From JBBDWZ01 sp050732575 (GTDB lineage Bacteria; Gemmatimonadota; Gemmatimonadetes; Longimicrobiales; RSA9): a stretch of DNA of 7,213 bases. A program made the position numbers and the translations under genes. Numbering within the stretch: the stretch's first letter is position 1; the number at the start of each line of letters is the position of its first letter. The notes below the pieces were generated by a model. It ran no database searches, was not told the origin of the DNA, and saw nothing but the letters and a program-made list of their open reading frames with translations. Below, piece after piece: positions 1 to 5,274 of this stretch. Location of the stretch: assembly GCA_050732575.1 (NCBI GenBank), contig JBOHRF010000260.1, positions 1 to 7,213 on the forward strand. Reading direction: 5' to 3'.

Positions 1-428
1 CGACCACCAGGCGCATAGACGCCCACGGAACGCAACGGCTCCGTACGGCGGCCCAGTTTTACACCGCGACGTACTTCCATTTCAAAGGGCACCGGGAGCT
101 GAGCCCGGTGAAAGGTTGCGATAGCATGTGCAGCATCGTCCAATGCGCTGCGCACGGCCGGATCCAGTTCCTCCAGGGCGCGCTCCCAGTGAACACGCGG
201 CACCTCCAACGCGTTCATGGAAACGCCGTCATAACGTAGAGACAACTCGCGCAGAGCAGCATCACCATGGGAGCGAACGGACGCAATGATTCCGGCTACA
301 TCCTGCACGACCTGCGGAGCCATGGCGCGGCCTCGCCTGAACAACCGGTCGGCCTGTATGGGTGTCAGCGCGGAAATGGACTGCCCGAGGGGCAACGCGA
401 GTTGCAGCGGCGCCCGCTTCACGCTCAT
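1..428 (-). CDS. hisD: Histidinol dehydrogenase, N-terminal part (runs off the window)
   Basis: HisD carries out the last two steps of histidine synthesis in the cytoplasm: the Zn- and NAD-dependent four-electron oxidation of L-histidinol to L-histidine. Only the first 142 codons are present; the gene continues past base 1. The translation starts MSVKRAPLQLAL and contains the family N-terminal pattern: IIASVRSHGDAALRELSLRYD (compare VKARGDEALREYSAKFD in E. coli), then ETFHxAQ-like AIATFHRAQLPVP, then RSVGVYAPGG, the VGLYIPGG hallmark, at the window edge. The catalytic and zinc-binding residues lie outside the window. The ATG at 428 shares four bases with the hisG stop (ATGA), so the two genes are translationally coupled, as in enteric his operons. 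No promoter is seen between them; expression should depend on the upstream attenuator. The reading frame is intact as far as visible. Confidence 0.95.
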   Translation of the reverse strand, partial: MSVKRAPLQLALPLGQSISALTPIQADRLFRRGRAMAPQVVQDVAGIIASVRSHGDAALRELSLRYDGVSMNALEVPRVHWERALEELDPAVRSALDDAAHAIATFHRAQLPVPFEMEVRRGVKLGRRTEPLRSVGVYAPGG

Positions 429-1288
429 GGCATCAGCCTCTCGATGCGAGTGACCAGAATACCCGTTGCGCCCAGCTTCTTCAGGTCGGCAATCACACGA
501 TAGATGGCGCGTTGTTCAACTACGGCGTGCGCGGCTACGAAAGTGCCGCCATCCAGTATATCCACGATGGTGGGCCCGGAGATTCCCGGTAAAACCTTCT
601 TTACCTCGGCCAGCACGGCGCGCGGCACGTTGGCCATGAGGTAGCGCTTTTCACGCGCTTGCAGGACCGATTCGAGCGCGGTTACCAGTTCCTCCACCTG
701 GCCGCGCGCGCGCGCATCATTGAGCATGGCCGGCGGCGCAACAAGGCAGGCTGTGGATTCCAGAATGGTCGCAACCTCACGCAGTCCGTTGATCTTGAGC
801 GTGGAGCCAGTTGCAACCAGATCGACAATCACATCCGCTACGCCCAGGTGCGGCACGATCTCGGCCGCACCTGAGATAGGCACGATGGTGACACGTTTGC
901 CGATCTGCTCGAAGTAGCGACCGGTCAGACGCGGGAAAACGGTGGCCACGCGCGCGCCATCTTCCACCTGACTCACCTGCCGAATGCCGCTTTCCTCACT
1001 GGCCGCAACCGCCAACCGGCAGCGGCCGAACTCCAGATCGAGCAGCGTGATCAACTCCCGTCCGGATTCTTCGATCAGGTCGCGGCCCGTGATGCCGAGG
1101 TCAGCCGCGCCATCCGCAACGAACTCGGGAATGTCACGCGCGTTCAGGAACAGCGCGCTCAACTCGCCGCCCAGCGCCGCTTGCAACGCGCGCTCGCCGC
1201 GCAGCTCGAACTCCAGACCGGCCCGCTCCAGCAGCTCGCGCGCACCCTCGGTCAGCCGACCCTTGTTTGGTAACGCAATCCGCATCAT
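425..1288 (-). CDS. hisG: ATP phosphoribosyltransferase, long form
   Basis: HisG catalyses the first, committed step of histidine synthesis: ATP + PRPP to N1-(5-phosphoribosyl)-ATP. The predicted protein has 287 residues. It opens with IALPNKGRL, has the two-lobed catalytic part with ADLGITGRDLI (62-72), and the PRPP-binding loop VDLVATGSTLKINGLREV (155-172, compare DLVSTGATLEANGLREV in enterics). After about residue 215 comes the HisG_C, ACT-like regulatory domain (YLMANVPRAVLAEVKKVLPG ... LKKLGATGILVTRIERLMP). This makes it the long form, which is feedback-inhibited by histidine without HisZ. I chose ATG 1288 because GGGGA (1301-1297) lies 8 nt upstream; ATG 1285, one codon later, is equally possible. 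The open frame extends upstream to 1438, but that part runs through the leader and terminator and is not real coding sequence. It is first structural gene after hisL and overlaps hisD by 4 bp. Confidence 0.96.
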   Translation of the reverse strand: MMRIALPNKGRLTEGARELLERAGLEFELRGERALQAALGGELSALFLNARDIPEFVADGAADLGITGRDLIEESGRELITLLDLEFGRCRLAVAASEESGIRQVSQVEDGARVATVFPRLTGRYFEQIGKRVTIVPISGAAEIVPHLGVADVIVDLVATGSTLKINGLREVATILESTACLVAPPAMLNDARARGQVEELVTALESVLQAREKRYLMANVPRAVLAEVKKVLPGISGPTIVDILDGGTFVAAHAVVEQRAIYRVIADLKKLGATGILVTRIERLMP

Positions 1289-1308
1289 CTCGTCATTCCC
1301 CGCGCCGT

Positions 1309-1346
1309 AAAAAAACGCGGCCCATCGGACGTGCCGACGGGCCGCG
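1309..1346 (-). terminator. his attenuator terminator hairpin
   Basis: Read on the minus strand, CGCGGCCC (1346-1339) pairs with GGGCCGCG (1323-1316). The stem continues inward with a G-U wobble (1338/1324) and four more pairs (1337-1334 with 1328-1325), leaving a 5-nt loop at 1333-1329. This 13-bp, GC-rich stem is followed at once by seven T residues (1315-1309), the classical intrinsic terminator form. It sits between the hisL stop and the hisG start, 20 nt before ATG 1288. It should therefore stop transcription of hisGD when histidyl-tRNA is plentiful. Confidence 0.93.
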
Positions 1347-1410
1347 GGTGGATGCAGGCGACTAGCGCCGTGCGCGTGCTTACACGCCACCCCCGCGACC
1401 CGCTGGGTCG
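1344..1410 (-). promoter_or_regulatory. his attenuator: upstream pause and antiterminator segments
   Basis: Just after the last His codon, CGACCC (1410-1405) pairs with GGGTCG (1401-1396) across a 3-nt loop, a candidate pause hairpin. Further on, GGGTGG (1392-1387) can pair with CCACCC (1351-1346). Two more pairs follow after a 2-nt bulge (1396-1395 with 1345-1344). This second pairing takes bases from the 5' limb of the terminator, so it qualifies as the antiterminator. A ribosome that reaches the hisL stop codon covers 1392-1387 and lets the terminator form; one stalled at the His codons (1430-1410) leaves that limb free. The pairings are seen in the sequence; the mechanism is inferred from the well-studied enteric his operon. 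Confidence 0.75.
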
Positions 1411-1451
1411 TGATGGTGAATGTGATGGTGACGCGCACGAGGCCTGATCAT
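1380..1451 (-). CDS. hisL: his operon leader peptide
   Basis: This 23-codon ORF has ATG at 1451 and TAA at 1382-1380. It encodes a peptide with the core HHHIHHH: three His codons at 1430-1422, one Ile codon (ATT, 1421-1419), and three more His codons at 1418-1410. The peptide begins MIRPRAR and ends DPAGRGGGV. Enteric HisL has seven consecutive His codons at about the same position; here one is Ile. The peptide has no enzymatic role. Its translation measures charged tRNA-His, and stalling at the His codons prevents the downstream terminator from forming. A weak Shine-Dalgarno (AGG, 1462-1460) lies 8 nt upstream. Position (about 90 nt before hisG), codon content and the adjoining terminator together make the identification strong. 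Confidence 0.93.
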   Translation of the reverse strand: MIRPRARHHHIHHHDPAGRGGGV

Positions 1452-1457
1452 GGACAA

Positions 1458-1487
1458 AACCTAAGAGCCACCCCTGCGGTTGGTCAA
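1458..1487 (-). promoter_or_regulatory. Candidate his operon promoter
   Basis: On the minus strand a TTGACC -35 hexamer (1487-1482, 5 of 6 to consensus) lies 18 nt before TAGGTT (1463-1458), a weak -10 that keeps only TA...T. It is the best sigma70-like match in the 105-bp gap between hisL and the divergent cupin gene. With this spacing transcription would start at about 1451, almost exactly on the hisL ATG, which would make hisL leaderless or nearly so. The poor -10 means the true start could lie further upstream. Confidence 0.4.
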
Positions 1488-1556
1488 GTCGTCGCCCCTC
1501 GCGCGTTGCCGCCTTTCGCGGTATTTCTTCCCAGCCCCTCACTCCCTAGGAGACTC

Positions 1557-1931
1557 ATGCCTCTCACAGCTTGCACGTTCTACCGTTGGGACGACATGCC
1601 AAAGGAAAAAGTGAGCGACATGCTCGAGCGCCGACTGGTCACTGGCGAACGGATGATGTTGTCCCACGTGTACCTCAAGAAGGGTTGCGTGGTACCGCAG
1701 CATTCTCATGAAAACGAGCAGATCACCTACATTCTCGAGGGCGCGCTGCATTTCTGGATCGGTCCCAATCGCGATGAAGAGTTGATTGTGCGGGCCGGGG
1801 AAGTGTTGCACATCCCGTCCCATGTCCCCCACGAAGCGCTGGCGTTGGAGGATACACTCGACGTCGATGTATTCAGCCCGCCTCGCCAGGATTGGTTGGA
1901 CAAAACGGATGCCTACCTGAGGCGCACGTAA
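1557..1931 (+). CDS. Small single-domain cupin protein (KdgF-like)
   Basis: This encodes a 124-residue single-domain cupin, a metal-binding beta-barrel; small members act as isomerases, dioxygenases, ring-opening enzymes or sensors. Motif 1 is GCVVPQHSHENEQITYILEG (43-62), giving ligands His49, His51 and Gln55. Motif 2 is GEVLHIPSHVPHEA (81-94), giving His92. The H-H-Q-H set, with Gln in place of the usual Glu, together with HSHxxEQ, resembles the KdgF group, which converts unsaturated uronates in pectin and alginate breakdown. The substrate here cannot be told from sequence. The start at ATG 1557 is supported by AGGAG (1548-1552) 4 nt upstream; the open frame extends to 1410 but would run into the his leader. 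The stop shares one base with the start of the next gene (TAATG), so the two are translationally coupled. No signal peptide is seen, so it is probably cytoplasmic. Confidence 0.85.
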   Translation: MPLTACTFYRWDDMPKEKVSDMLERRLVTGERMMLSHVYLKKGCVVPQHSHENEQITYILEGALHFWIGPNRDEELIVRAGEVLHIPSHVPHEALALEDTLDVDVFSPPRQDWLDKTDAYLRRT

Positions 1932-2716
1932 TGGACTTGGGCCTGCGCAACCGCGTGGCGCTGGTGGCCGCATCCAGCAAGGGACTGGGTCGCGCCATTG
2001 CGGAAGAGCTGGCCGCTGAGGGCGCGCAGCTGGTGCTCTGCGCGCGCGGTGCGGATGCACTGAATGAAGCGGCCCACGCCCTTCGTGCGCGCGGTGCCCA
2101 GGTCGAAGCCGTGGTGGCCGACCTCGGTGACAATGGCGCGGCGCGTGTGACCCAGGCTGCGCTTCAGCGTTTTGGCCGGGTGGACGTGCTGGTCACAAAT
2201 GCGGGTGGCCCTCCTGCCGGTCCGTTCGAGAAGCACGACCTGGAAACCTGGCGCGCCGCAGTGCGACTCAATCTGGAGAGCTCGATCGAGTTGATTCGTC
2301 ACGTGCTGCCGGGCATGAAGGAAAGAAGGTGGGGACGCATCATCAATGTCACTTCGATTGCCGTGAAGCAGCCAGTTGACAACCTGATCCTCTCCAATAG
2401 CGTGCGCGCGGCGGTGACCGGCATGGCGCGCACCCTGGCCAATGAAGTGGGTGCGTTCGGCATTACCGTGAATTGTGCACTGCCCGGCTACACGCGGACG
2501 GAACGCGTCGATGAGCTGGCTCAGACGATCGCCGTTCGGGAAGGCATAACGGAGCAGGAAGCGATTGACCGCTGGTTGTCTGAGATTCCCATGCGCCGAC
2601 TGGGCGAGCCGCGCGAGTTCGCCGCGCTGGTCGCGTTTCTGGCCTCCGAGCGGGCTTCCTTCATCACGGGTACGTCCATCACCGTCGACGGCGGCTGGGT
2701 CAAAGGCCTTCTTTGA
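1931..2716 (+). CDS. SDR-family protein lacking the catalytic Tyr/Lys
   Basis: This 261-residue protein has the length and Rossmann fold of classical short-chain dehydrogenases/reductases (FabG-like). Nucleotide-binding loop: AASSKGLGRAIA (13-24), close to TGxxxGxG but without the leading TG. NAG motif: VLVTNAGG (86-93). Active-site Asn114 in RLNLES and Ser142 in NVTSI are present. The YxxxK signature is missing: the aligned stretch SNSVRAAV (155-162) puts Ser155 in place of Tyr and Arg159 in place of Lys. The C-terminus has the usual ITGTSITVDGGW. From memory, this matches a recognised divergent group of beta-ketoacyl-ACP-reductase-like SDRs with an imperfect tetrad (conserved domain BKR_like_SDR_like). 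Substrate is unknown and ordinary SDR catalysis is doubtful. Its ATG overlaps the cupin stop by 1 nt, so the two are co-translated. The 3' end overlaps the convergent hydrolase gene by 17 bp. Confidence 0.87.
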   Translation: MDLGLRNRVALVAASSKGLGRAIAEELAAEGAQLVLCARGADALNEAAHALRARGAQVEAVVADLGDNGAARVTQAALQRFGRVDVLVTNAGGPPAGPFEKHDLETWRAAVRLNLESSIELIRHVLPGMKERRWGRIINVTSIAVKQPVDNLILSNSVRAAVTGMARTLANEVGAFGITVNCALPGYTRTERVDELAQTIAVREGITEQEAIDRWLSEIPMRRLGEPREFAALVAFLASERASFITGTSITVDGGWVKGLL

Positions 2717-3695
2717 GTCCAAAGCAGTGCTGAAAAAAACGGGCAACCTGACGCTCCGCCCAAAAGCGAGGCGCCCAGGGCGGGCCGCCGATGAACCCAA
2801 CATGGCCACCCTGCCGCGTGATGACCGGATGGACACAGGGATTGCGCGCACACGCCTGGCGCGGAATTGCTGCAACGGGCACGAACGGATCGTCTTTTGC
2901 ATGCAGCAATAGAGTAGGCCGCCGAATTCTCTCTACGAACGGTCCCGAGCTGGAGCGCGCGTAATAGTCGTCCGCACTGGCAAACCCGTGCAGTGGCGCG
3001 GTGGCAGCATCATCGAATTGGTAGAACGTGCGCGCACGGCGCACTCGTTCCAGGTCACACTGGTCGGCCAGCAAGCTGACTTTTGCTTCTGCCTTGAGAA
3101 TCAGTGACTTGATGAATACGCGGCTGTAAAACCGGCCCATGGGCGATGCTTCCAACAAGCGCGCGCCGGCCAACAAATCGTACGGCACCGACACGGCCAC
3201 CGCACAGTCCACGCGCGCTGAATGGCCCTCCTCACCGAGATATTTGAGCAGTGCATTGCCACCCAGTGAAAACCCAACCGCGCCCAACGGTCGGCCGGGA
3301 TAGCGCGCGACCAGGTAATCGAACACGAGACGCAAGTCGCCGGTTTCACCCGAGTGGTAAAAACGGGCGGTGCGATTCAACTCGCCACTGCACGAACGAA
3401 AGTTCACGCCCATTGCGCCCATGCCGCGCGCGCGCAGCTCGTTGTACGTGTTGATGGCATAACCGCGGCGCGCTGAACCTTCCAATCCGTGGAACAACAC
3501 TACCAGGGGCGCCTGCCCGGTCGGCTGCTGCGGCACATCCAGATCCAGGAAGTCGCCATCCGGCGTGTCCAGTCGGATTCTCTCGAACACCGGTGCTCGC
3601 GGTCGCCGCAGCAGCCGGCCGGCCACGGTCTGGCCGTGCGGTGAGGGCAGCCACCATGCTGCTTGGAACGGCTCGCTCTCGAAACTGCCTGTCAC
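2700..3695 (-). CDS. yheT: YheT-family alpha/beta hydrolase
   Basis: This is a 331-residue alpha/beta hydrolase of the YheT/ABHD1-3 group, putative esterases whose bacterial substrates are not established. The family start motif is visible: FQAAWWLPSPHGQTVAGRL (10-28, compare the family pattern P.ww.p.GH.QT). Other landmarks are the oxyanion loop FHGLEGS (68-74), NFRSCSGELNRTARFYHSGE (98-117), the nucleophile elbow GFSLGG with Ser143, Asp269 in HAKDDPFVP, and His298 in GGHVGF. The catalytic triad looks complete. I chose the GTG at 3695 because GGGAGG lies 7 nt upstream, a strong ribosome site; the frame stays open to 3848, but that would run across the neighbouring promoter region and start of the divergent gene. 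No membrane segment is obvious. It is transcribed alone, convergent with the SDR gene and divergent from the PLP-enzyme gene. The gene symbol denotes the family, not a proven orthologue. Confidence 0.9.
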   Translation of the reverse strand: MTGSFESEPFQAAWWLPSPHGQTVAGRLLRRPRAPVFERIRLDTPDGDFLDLDVPQQPTGQAPLVVLFHGLEGSARRGYAINTYNELRARGMGAMGVNFRSCSGELNRTARFYHSGETGDLRLVFDYLVARYPGRPLGAVGFSLGGNALLKYLGEEGHSARVDCAVAVSVPYDLLAGARLLEASPMGRFYSRVFIKSLILKAEAKVSLLADQCDLERVRRARTFYQFDDAATAPLHGFASADDYYARSSSGPFVERIRRPTLLLHAKDDPFVPVAAIPRQACARNPCVHPVITRQGGHVGFIGGPPWAPRFWAERQVARFFQHCFGLKEGL

Positions 3696-3723
3696 AACAC
3701 AACCTCCCGTCTGGAGCCCGGCA

Positions 3724-3751
3724 GTTTTGCCCGGAACGTGCCGGTCGGCAA
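3724..3751 (-). promoter_or_regulatory. Candidate yheT promoter
   Basis: On the minus strand TTGCCG (3751-3746, 4 of 6 to the -35 consensus) is followed after 16 nt by CAAAAC (3729-3724, 3 of 6 to the -10 consensus). A start near 3717 would give a leader of about 20 nt that contains the GGGAGG ribosome site of the GTG start. It overlaps the opposing promoter candidate. Moderate to weak match. Confidence 0.35.
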
Positions 3752-3755
3752 TAAT
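3727..3755 (+). promoter_or_regulatory. Candidate promoter of the PLP-enzyme gene
   Basis: TTGCCC (3727-3732) and AATAAT (3750-3755, 5 of 6 to TATAAT) are separated by exactly 17 nt, the best sigma70-like promoter in the window. Transcription would start at about 3762, only a few bases before ATG 3765. Its -35 covers the -10 of the opposing yheT promoter candidate. Its spacer contains the palindrome TGCCG-GT-CGGCA (3739-3750), which could be an operator. Confidence 0.5.
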
Positions 3756-3764
3756 GAAGGTCGT

Positions 3765-4976
3765 ATGCAAGCGCCGCCAGCAATCAGCGAGACCCAGCTC
3801 CGACAGTGGCGAGCCGACACACCGGCCGCCGAAGCGGGACGTGTGCACCTCAACAATGCGGGTGCGTCACTCATGCCACGGCCCGTGCTGGAAGCCGTGC
3901 AAGATCATCTGAAACTCGAAGCCATGACCGGCGGATACGAGGCCGCCGACGCGGCCGCGCCCGACATTGCCCAGACCTACGAGCGGGTAGCCGCACTCAT
4001 CAATGCGCAGGCCAGTCAGATTGCGCTGATCGAAAATGCAACGGCCGCCTTTGCCCAGGCCCTTTCGGCTTTCGACTTTTCCGCAGGCGATGTGCTGCTT
4101 ACCACGCGCAACGACTACATCAGCAACCAGCTCATGTATCGCTCGTTGGCACAGCGGCGCGGGTTGCGCGTGGAACGGGCGGCCGACCTGCCCGAGGGTG
4201 GCGTCGATCCCGATTCCCTGCGCACGCTCATGATGACCTTGCGCCCCAGGTTGGTGGCCGTGAGTTGGGTGCCCACTAACTCCGGTCTGGTGCAACCGGT
4301 GGAAGCGATCGGCGAGCTGTGCGCGGCGCACGATGTGCCCTTCCTGGTCGATGGCTGTCAGGCGGTCGGCCAGCTCTGCACTGACGTGCGCACAATCCAG
4401 TGTGACTTTCTGGCCGTCACCGGGCGCAAGTTTCTGCGCGCACCGCGTGGCACCGGCTTCCTGTATGTTTCGCCGCGTATGCTGGAGCAGAATCGCTATC
4501 CACTGCTGGTCGACATGCGGGGCGCCGACTGGATCGAGGCCGACCGTTTTGCGCTCCAACCATCGGCGCGCCGCTTCGAGAACTGGGAGTTCTCGTACGC
4601 TCTCGTGCTGGGACTGGGACAGGCGGCACGCTACGCACTCGGCATTGGCCCAACCCTCATTCAGTCCCGCGTGCTCGAGCTGGCCGCGTACGCACGAAAT
4701 AAACTGCAGGCCATGCCGGGAGTACGCATTCTGGACCGCGGGCAGAACCTGTGCGCCATCGTCACCGCCGAGTTTGCCGGCCACGATGCCCGCGCGATTG
4801 TGGCGCGCTTGCGCGAGGAAGCCATCAACACCAGCGCCGTGCTGCGCGAATTTGCCGTGCTCGACATGGATGACAAACGCGCGGCCACGGCCTTGCGCGT
4901 GTCACCACACTACTACAACACCAGCCGTGAGATCGATATCCTGATGGCTGCACTGGAAGAGTTCGTTACGCCCTGA
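3765..4976 (+). CDS. Class V aminotransferase-fold PLP-dependent enzyme
   Basis: This 403-residue protein belongs to the fold type I, class V group that includes cysteine desulfurases, kynureninase and isopenicillin-N epimerase-like enzymes. Near the N-terminus is HLNNAGASLMP (28-38), a substrate and phosphate-side loop typical of the group. ENATAAFAQAL (90-100) holds the PLP-phosphate region. PFLVDGCQAVGQ (192-203) provides Asp196, which should pair with the pyridine nitrogen, and Gln199. AVTGRKFLRAPRGTGFLYV (217-235) provides the Schiff-base Lys222. RRFENWEFSYA (269-279) follows. The cofactor residues look intact, so it is probably active, but I cannot assign the reaction; the lack of a mobile Cys loop argues against a standard IscS/SufS cysteine desulfurase. 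ATG 3765 has GAAGG (3756-3760) 4 nt upstream; the open frame back to 3663 would cross the promoter. It is a single gene, divergent from yheT and followed by a hairpin at 4982-5020. Confidence 0.88.
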   Translation: MQAPPAISETQLRQWRADTPAAEAGRVHLNNAGASLMPRPVLEAVQDHLKLEAMTGGYEAADAAAPDIAQTYERVAALINAQASQIALIENATAAFAQALSAFDFSAGDVLLTTRNDYISNQLMYRSLAQRRGLRVERAADLPEGGVDPDSLRTLMMTLRPRLVAVSWVPTNSGLVQPVEAIGELCAAHDVPFLVDGCQAVGQLCTDVRTIQCDFLAVTGRKFLRAPRGTGFLYVSPRMLEQNRYPLLVDMRGADWIEADRFALQPSARRFENWEFSYALVLGLGQAARYALGIGPTLIQSRVLELAAYARNKLQAMPGVRILDRGQNLCAIVTAEFAGHDARAIVARLREEAINTSAVLREFAVLDMDDKRAATALRVSPHYYNTSREIDILMAALEEFVTP

Positions 4977-4981
4977 AATAC

Positions 4982-5020
4982 GTACGGCCGAGAGGGGATT
5001 CCGGTTCCTCCCGGCCGTAC
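4982..5020 (+). terminator. Strong hairpin after the PLP-enzyme gene, possible terminator
   Basis: GTACGGCCG (4982-4990) pairs perfectly with CGGCCGTAC (5012-5020). After an A/C mismatch the stem continues with four Watson-Crick pairs (4992-4995 with 5007-5010) and two G-T wobbles, around the loop at 4998-5004. It begins 6 nt after the stop codon. No T-run follows on the plus strand, so it is not a textbook intrinsic terminator; it may stabilise the 3' end of the mRNA or stop transcription with Rho. Confidence 0.55.
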
Positions 5021-5181
5021 ATGCGCAAGTGGAGGGGGTTGGTGGCGGGTTGGATCTATTGGTCAAGAGGCGCCATTTTCTGCGCCCCTCATCTGTCCCT
5101 ACGGATCGGATCGTGCCCCGGTTTCGCCGCCGTCCGCAGGTTCGTAGAATGTGCCTGTTGTAGCCTCTGAGACCTCTGTAT

Positions 5182-5203
5182 GTAGCGGTCGCGATTCCGA
5201 CCG
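5182..5203 (+). repeat. GTAG-headed short hairpin, possible REP/SMAG-like element
   Basis: GTAG (5182-5185) is followed directly by CGGTCG (5186-5191), a 6-nt loop CGATTC, and the exact complement CGACCG (5198-5203). A GTAG tetranucleotide next to a small GC-rich hairpin is the layout of SMAG/REP elements mobilised by RAYT transposases in Stenotrophomonas and relatives. Only one copy lies in this window, so repeat status cannot be shown, and a 6-bp stem can arise by chance. Confidence 0.3.
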
Positions 5204-5274
5204 TCATCACTGATCTTTGACGCCACGATTGGGTAAAAGGTTGCAGCGCTCGAACCACGCAGCACGAGAGCTTT

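Larger units (their letters stand above)
4977..5274. other. Intergenic spacer before uvrA
   Basis: This 298-bp gap has no convincing gene. It holds the long hairpin next to the PLP gene, a small inverted repeat GGCGC/GCGCC (5069-5073 and 5082-5086), and the GTAG-headed hairpin at 5182-5203. It must also contain the uvrA promoter, but the only -35-like match, TTGACG (5217-5222), has no good -10 at 16-18 nt. I see no LexA box of the form CTGT-N8-ACAG. A 49-codon frame at 5021-5170 has no ribosome site and is not called. Confidence 0.6.

Noticed and set aside
1289..1438. N-terminal extension of hisG to an ATG at 1438
   Set aside because: The frame is open, but it runs through the His-codon leader in another frame and through the terminator stem and T-run; HisG homology begins at about 1288/1285.
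2732..2765. Minus-strand T7 run (2738-2732) after a GGGC/GCCC stem, as a terminator
   Set aside because: The stem is only 4 bp with a large loop and the element lies inside the hydrolase coding sequence (the Phe-Phe codons near its C-terminus).
3663..3764. Longer start for the PLP-enzyme gene at an ATG at 3663
   Set aside because: It would begin inside the yheT coding region and cover the TTGCCC/AATAAT promoter candidate; ATG 3765 has a ribosome site and fits homologue length.
3696..3848. Longer hydrolase start at an ATG at 3848
   Set aside because: The extra 51 residues show no YheT-family similarity and would cross the opposing promoter and the start of the PLP gene; the GTG at 3695 has a strong ribosome site.
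3867..4784. Long minus-strand open frame (305 residues) inside the PLP-enzyme gene
   Set aside because: Shadow of the plus-strand gene, which contains all expected PLP-binding residues; the antisense product is low in hydrophobic core and has no motif.
5021..5170. 49-codon plus-strand small ORF between the PLP gene and uvrA
   Set aside because: It starts at the base of the hairpin with no ribosome site and its protein has no recognisable pattern; likely chance in GC-rich DNA.
5100..5274. LexA box or SOS promoter for uvrA
   Set aside because: I looked for CTGT-N8-ACAG and close variants upstream of GTG 5275 and found none; sites beginning CTGT at 5154 and 5176 lack the second half.
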